DNA of 25,024 nt. Origin: Nocardioides sp. (GTDB lineage Bacteria > Actinomycetota > Actinomycetes > Propionibacteriales > Nocardioidaceae). Both the position numbers and the translations under genes were made by a program. Shown piece by piece: positions 24,427 to 25,024 of this stretch. The notes under the pieces were generated by a model, which worked only from the letters and a program-made list of their open reading frames with translations, did not search any database and was not told the DNA's origin. The stretch covers positions 1 through 25,024 of the forward strand of contig JAJPEO010000075.1 of the NCBI GenBank assembly GCA_021166815.1. Direction: 5' to 3'. How positions within the stretch are numbered: the stretch's first letter is position 1; every line of letters starts with the position of its first letter.

Positions 24427-25024
24427 CAGCCCACCCCCGCCCGAGCCGGCTGCAGCAGGATCTGGTGCACGTCGATGCCGACCCGGTCGAAGCGCTCGGT
24501 GCGGGCGGGCATGCCGCCGGTCGCCCGCAGGTCGGCGCCGTGGCGCACGAAGATCGGCTCCACCTCGATCACGTCGGCCTCGACCCGGCCGGGCACTGCT
24601 GCGATCTCGTTGACCCGGCGCACGCCGTCGTGGCCGAGACCGAGGTGGACCACCAGGTCGACCGAGCTTGCCACGGTGGGGACGACGAACCGGGCGGAGA
24701 TGTTGTCGCCGGCCAGCAGGGGCAGGGTGCACATCTTGACCAGCGCCTCGCGGGCACTGTTGGCGTGCAGCGTGCACATGCCGGGAAGCCCCGAGTTGAG
24801 GGCGAGCAGGAGGTCGAGGCACTCCTCCGCGCGAACCTCGCCGACGATGATGCGGCTCGGCCGCATGCGCAGGGCCTCCTTGACCAGGTCGCGGAGCACG
24901 ATGGCGCCCGTGCCCTCCAGGCCGGCCTGCCGCGTCTGCATCGGCACCCAGTCGGGATGGACGGACTGTCGAAAGTTTCTAACGACAGACCGACCGGAAA
25001 GCCGTACGTGGATCATGGGCACCA
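24426..25024 (-). CDS. tadA: TadA/CpaF secretion ATPase, C-terminal part, broken or interrupted upstream
   Basis: The visible part, from about 24962 down to 24426, has the CpaF/TadA ATPase core: HPDWVPMQTRQAGLEGTG, LRDLVKEALRMRPSRIIVGE with the Walker B region, ECLDLLLALNSGLPGMCT, LHANSAREALVKMCTLPLLA and a C-terminal tail. The enzyme drives pilus assembly with ATP. Upstream of 24962 the frame remains open to the window edge, but the residues (SGRSVVRNFRQS and before) do not match the family, which should have EEVFEL-type text and Walker A. The base composition also falls. So the gene is truncated by an insertion or the assembly switches here. Confidence 0.8.
   Translation of the reverse strand, partial: VPMIHVRLSGRSVVRNFRQSVHPDWVPMQTRQAGLEGTGAIVLRDLVKEALRMRPSRIIVGEVRAEECLDLLLALNSGLPGMCTLHANSAREALVKMCTLPLLAGDNISARFVVPTVASSVDLVVHLGLGHDGVRRVNEIAAVPGRVEADVIEVEPIFVRHGADLRATGGMPARTERFDRVGIDVHQILLQPARAGVG
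24963..25024. mobile_element. Possible end of an insertion element inside tadA
   Basis: From GGACTGTCGAAAG at 24963 to the edge the G+C is near 55%, against about 70% around it, and tadA homology stops. Within it CTGTCG and CGACAG (24966-24971 and 24983-24988) form an inverted repeat. This could be a transposon terminal repeat, but only 62 bases are visible and I cannot assign a family. Confidence 0.3.

Noticed and set aside
24963..25022. C-terminal end of an intein inside TadA
   Set aside because: The residues before HPDW lack the His-Asn ending and other intein splicing blocks, so an insertion element end or assembly break is more likely.

Overview
The window is about 70% G+C, with short or overlapping gene junctions, frequent GTG starts and actinobacterial families (DUF3039, DUF222/HNH 13E12-type, DUF3048, a Tad locus). 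It looks like chromosome of a high-GC actinobacterium, most probably Nocardioides or a close relative in the Nocardioidaceae. That placement is inferred from protein family content and was not tested by a search.

Layout. 1-129: N-terminus of an IclR-type regulator. 148-2804: a minus-strand run of YqgE/AlgH protein, DUF3039 zinc-ribbon-like protein and DEAD/DEAH-type helicase. 2961-4294: a TetR regulator and an unknown 175-aa gene, divergent around a strong palindrome. 4298-6157: DUF3048 lipoprotein and a FabG-like reductase. 6252-10681: HIT protein, acyl-CoA ligase and catalase-peroxidase KatG, all minus strand. 11034-12335: an HNH endonuclease of the 13E12 type whose promoter contains a perfect actinobacterial LexA box. 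12348-13104: a frameshifted tyrosine phosphatase. 13205-13571: tmRNA (ssrA, minus strand). 13629-20293: the conserved block prfB, ftsE, ftsX, M23 peptidase, smpB, then an amidohydrolase and a small lipoprotein before ssrA; a DUF3558-like lipoprotein lies on the plus strand between prfB and ftsE. 20456-20988: DUF6328-like membrane protein with a problematic 5' end. 21072-25024: a Tad pilus operon (TadA, TadB, TadC, Flp-like peptide, two TadE-like proteins, TadG-like protein), with TadA apparently interrupted at the right edge.

How the genes work together. SmpB and tmRNA form the trans-translation system. FtsE/FtsX and the secreted coiled-coil M23 protein fit the known arrangement in which FtsEX controls a septal peptidoglycan hydrolase. 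The Tad genes encode the ATPase, inner-membrane platform and pilin-like subunits of a type IVb pilus. Acyl-CoA ligase and HIT protein are separated by one base, which suggests coupled acyl-adenylate formation and clean-up.

The most interesting signals are regulatory: the LexA box placed exactly between the -35 and -10 of the HNH gene; a 28-bp palindrome in the TetR intergenic region; and a recurring TAnnnT box 6-8 nt upstream of a start codon, suggesting leaderless transcription of six genes. Apparent frame or sequence breaks are seen in the phosphatase, the DUF6328 gene and TadA. I saw no clear new defence system, CRISPR array or complete mobile element.
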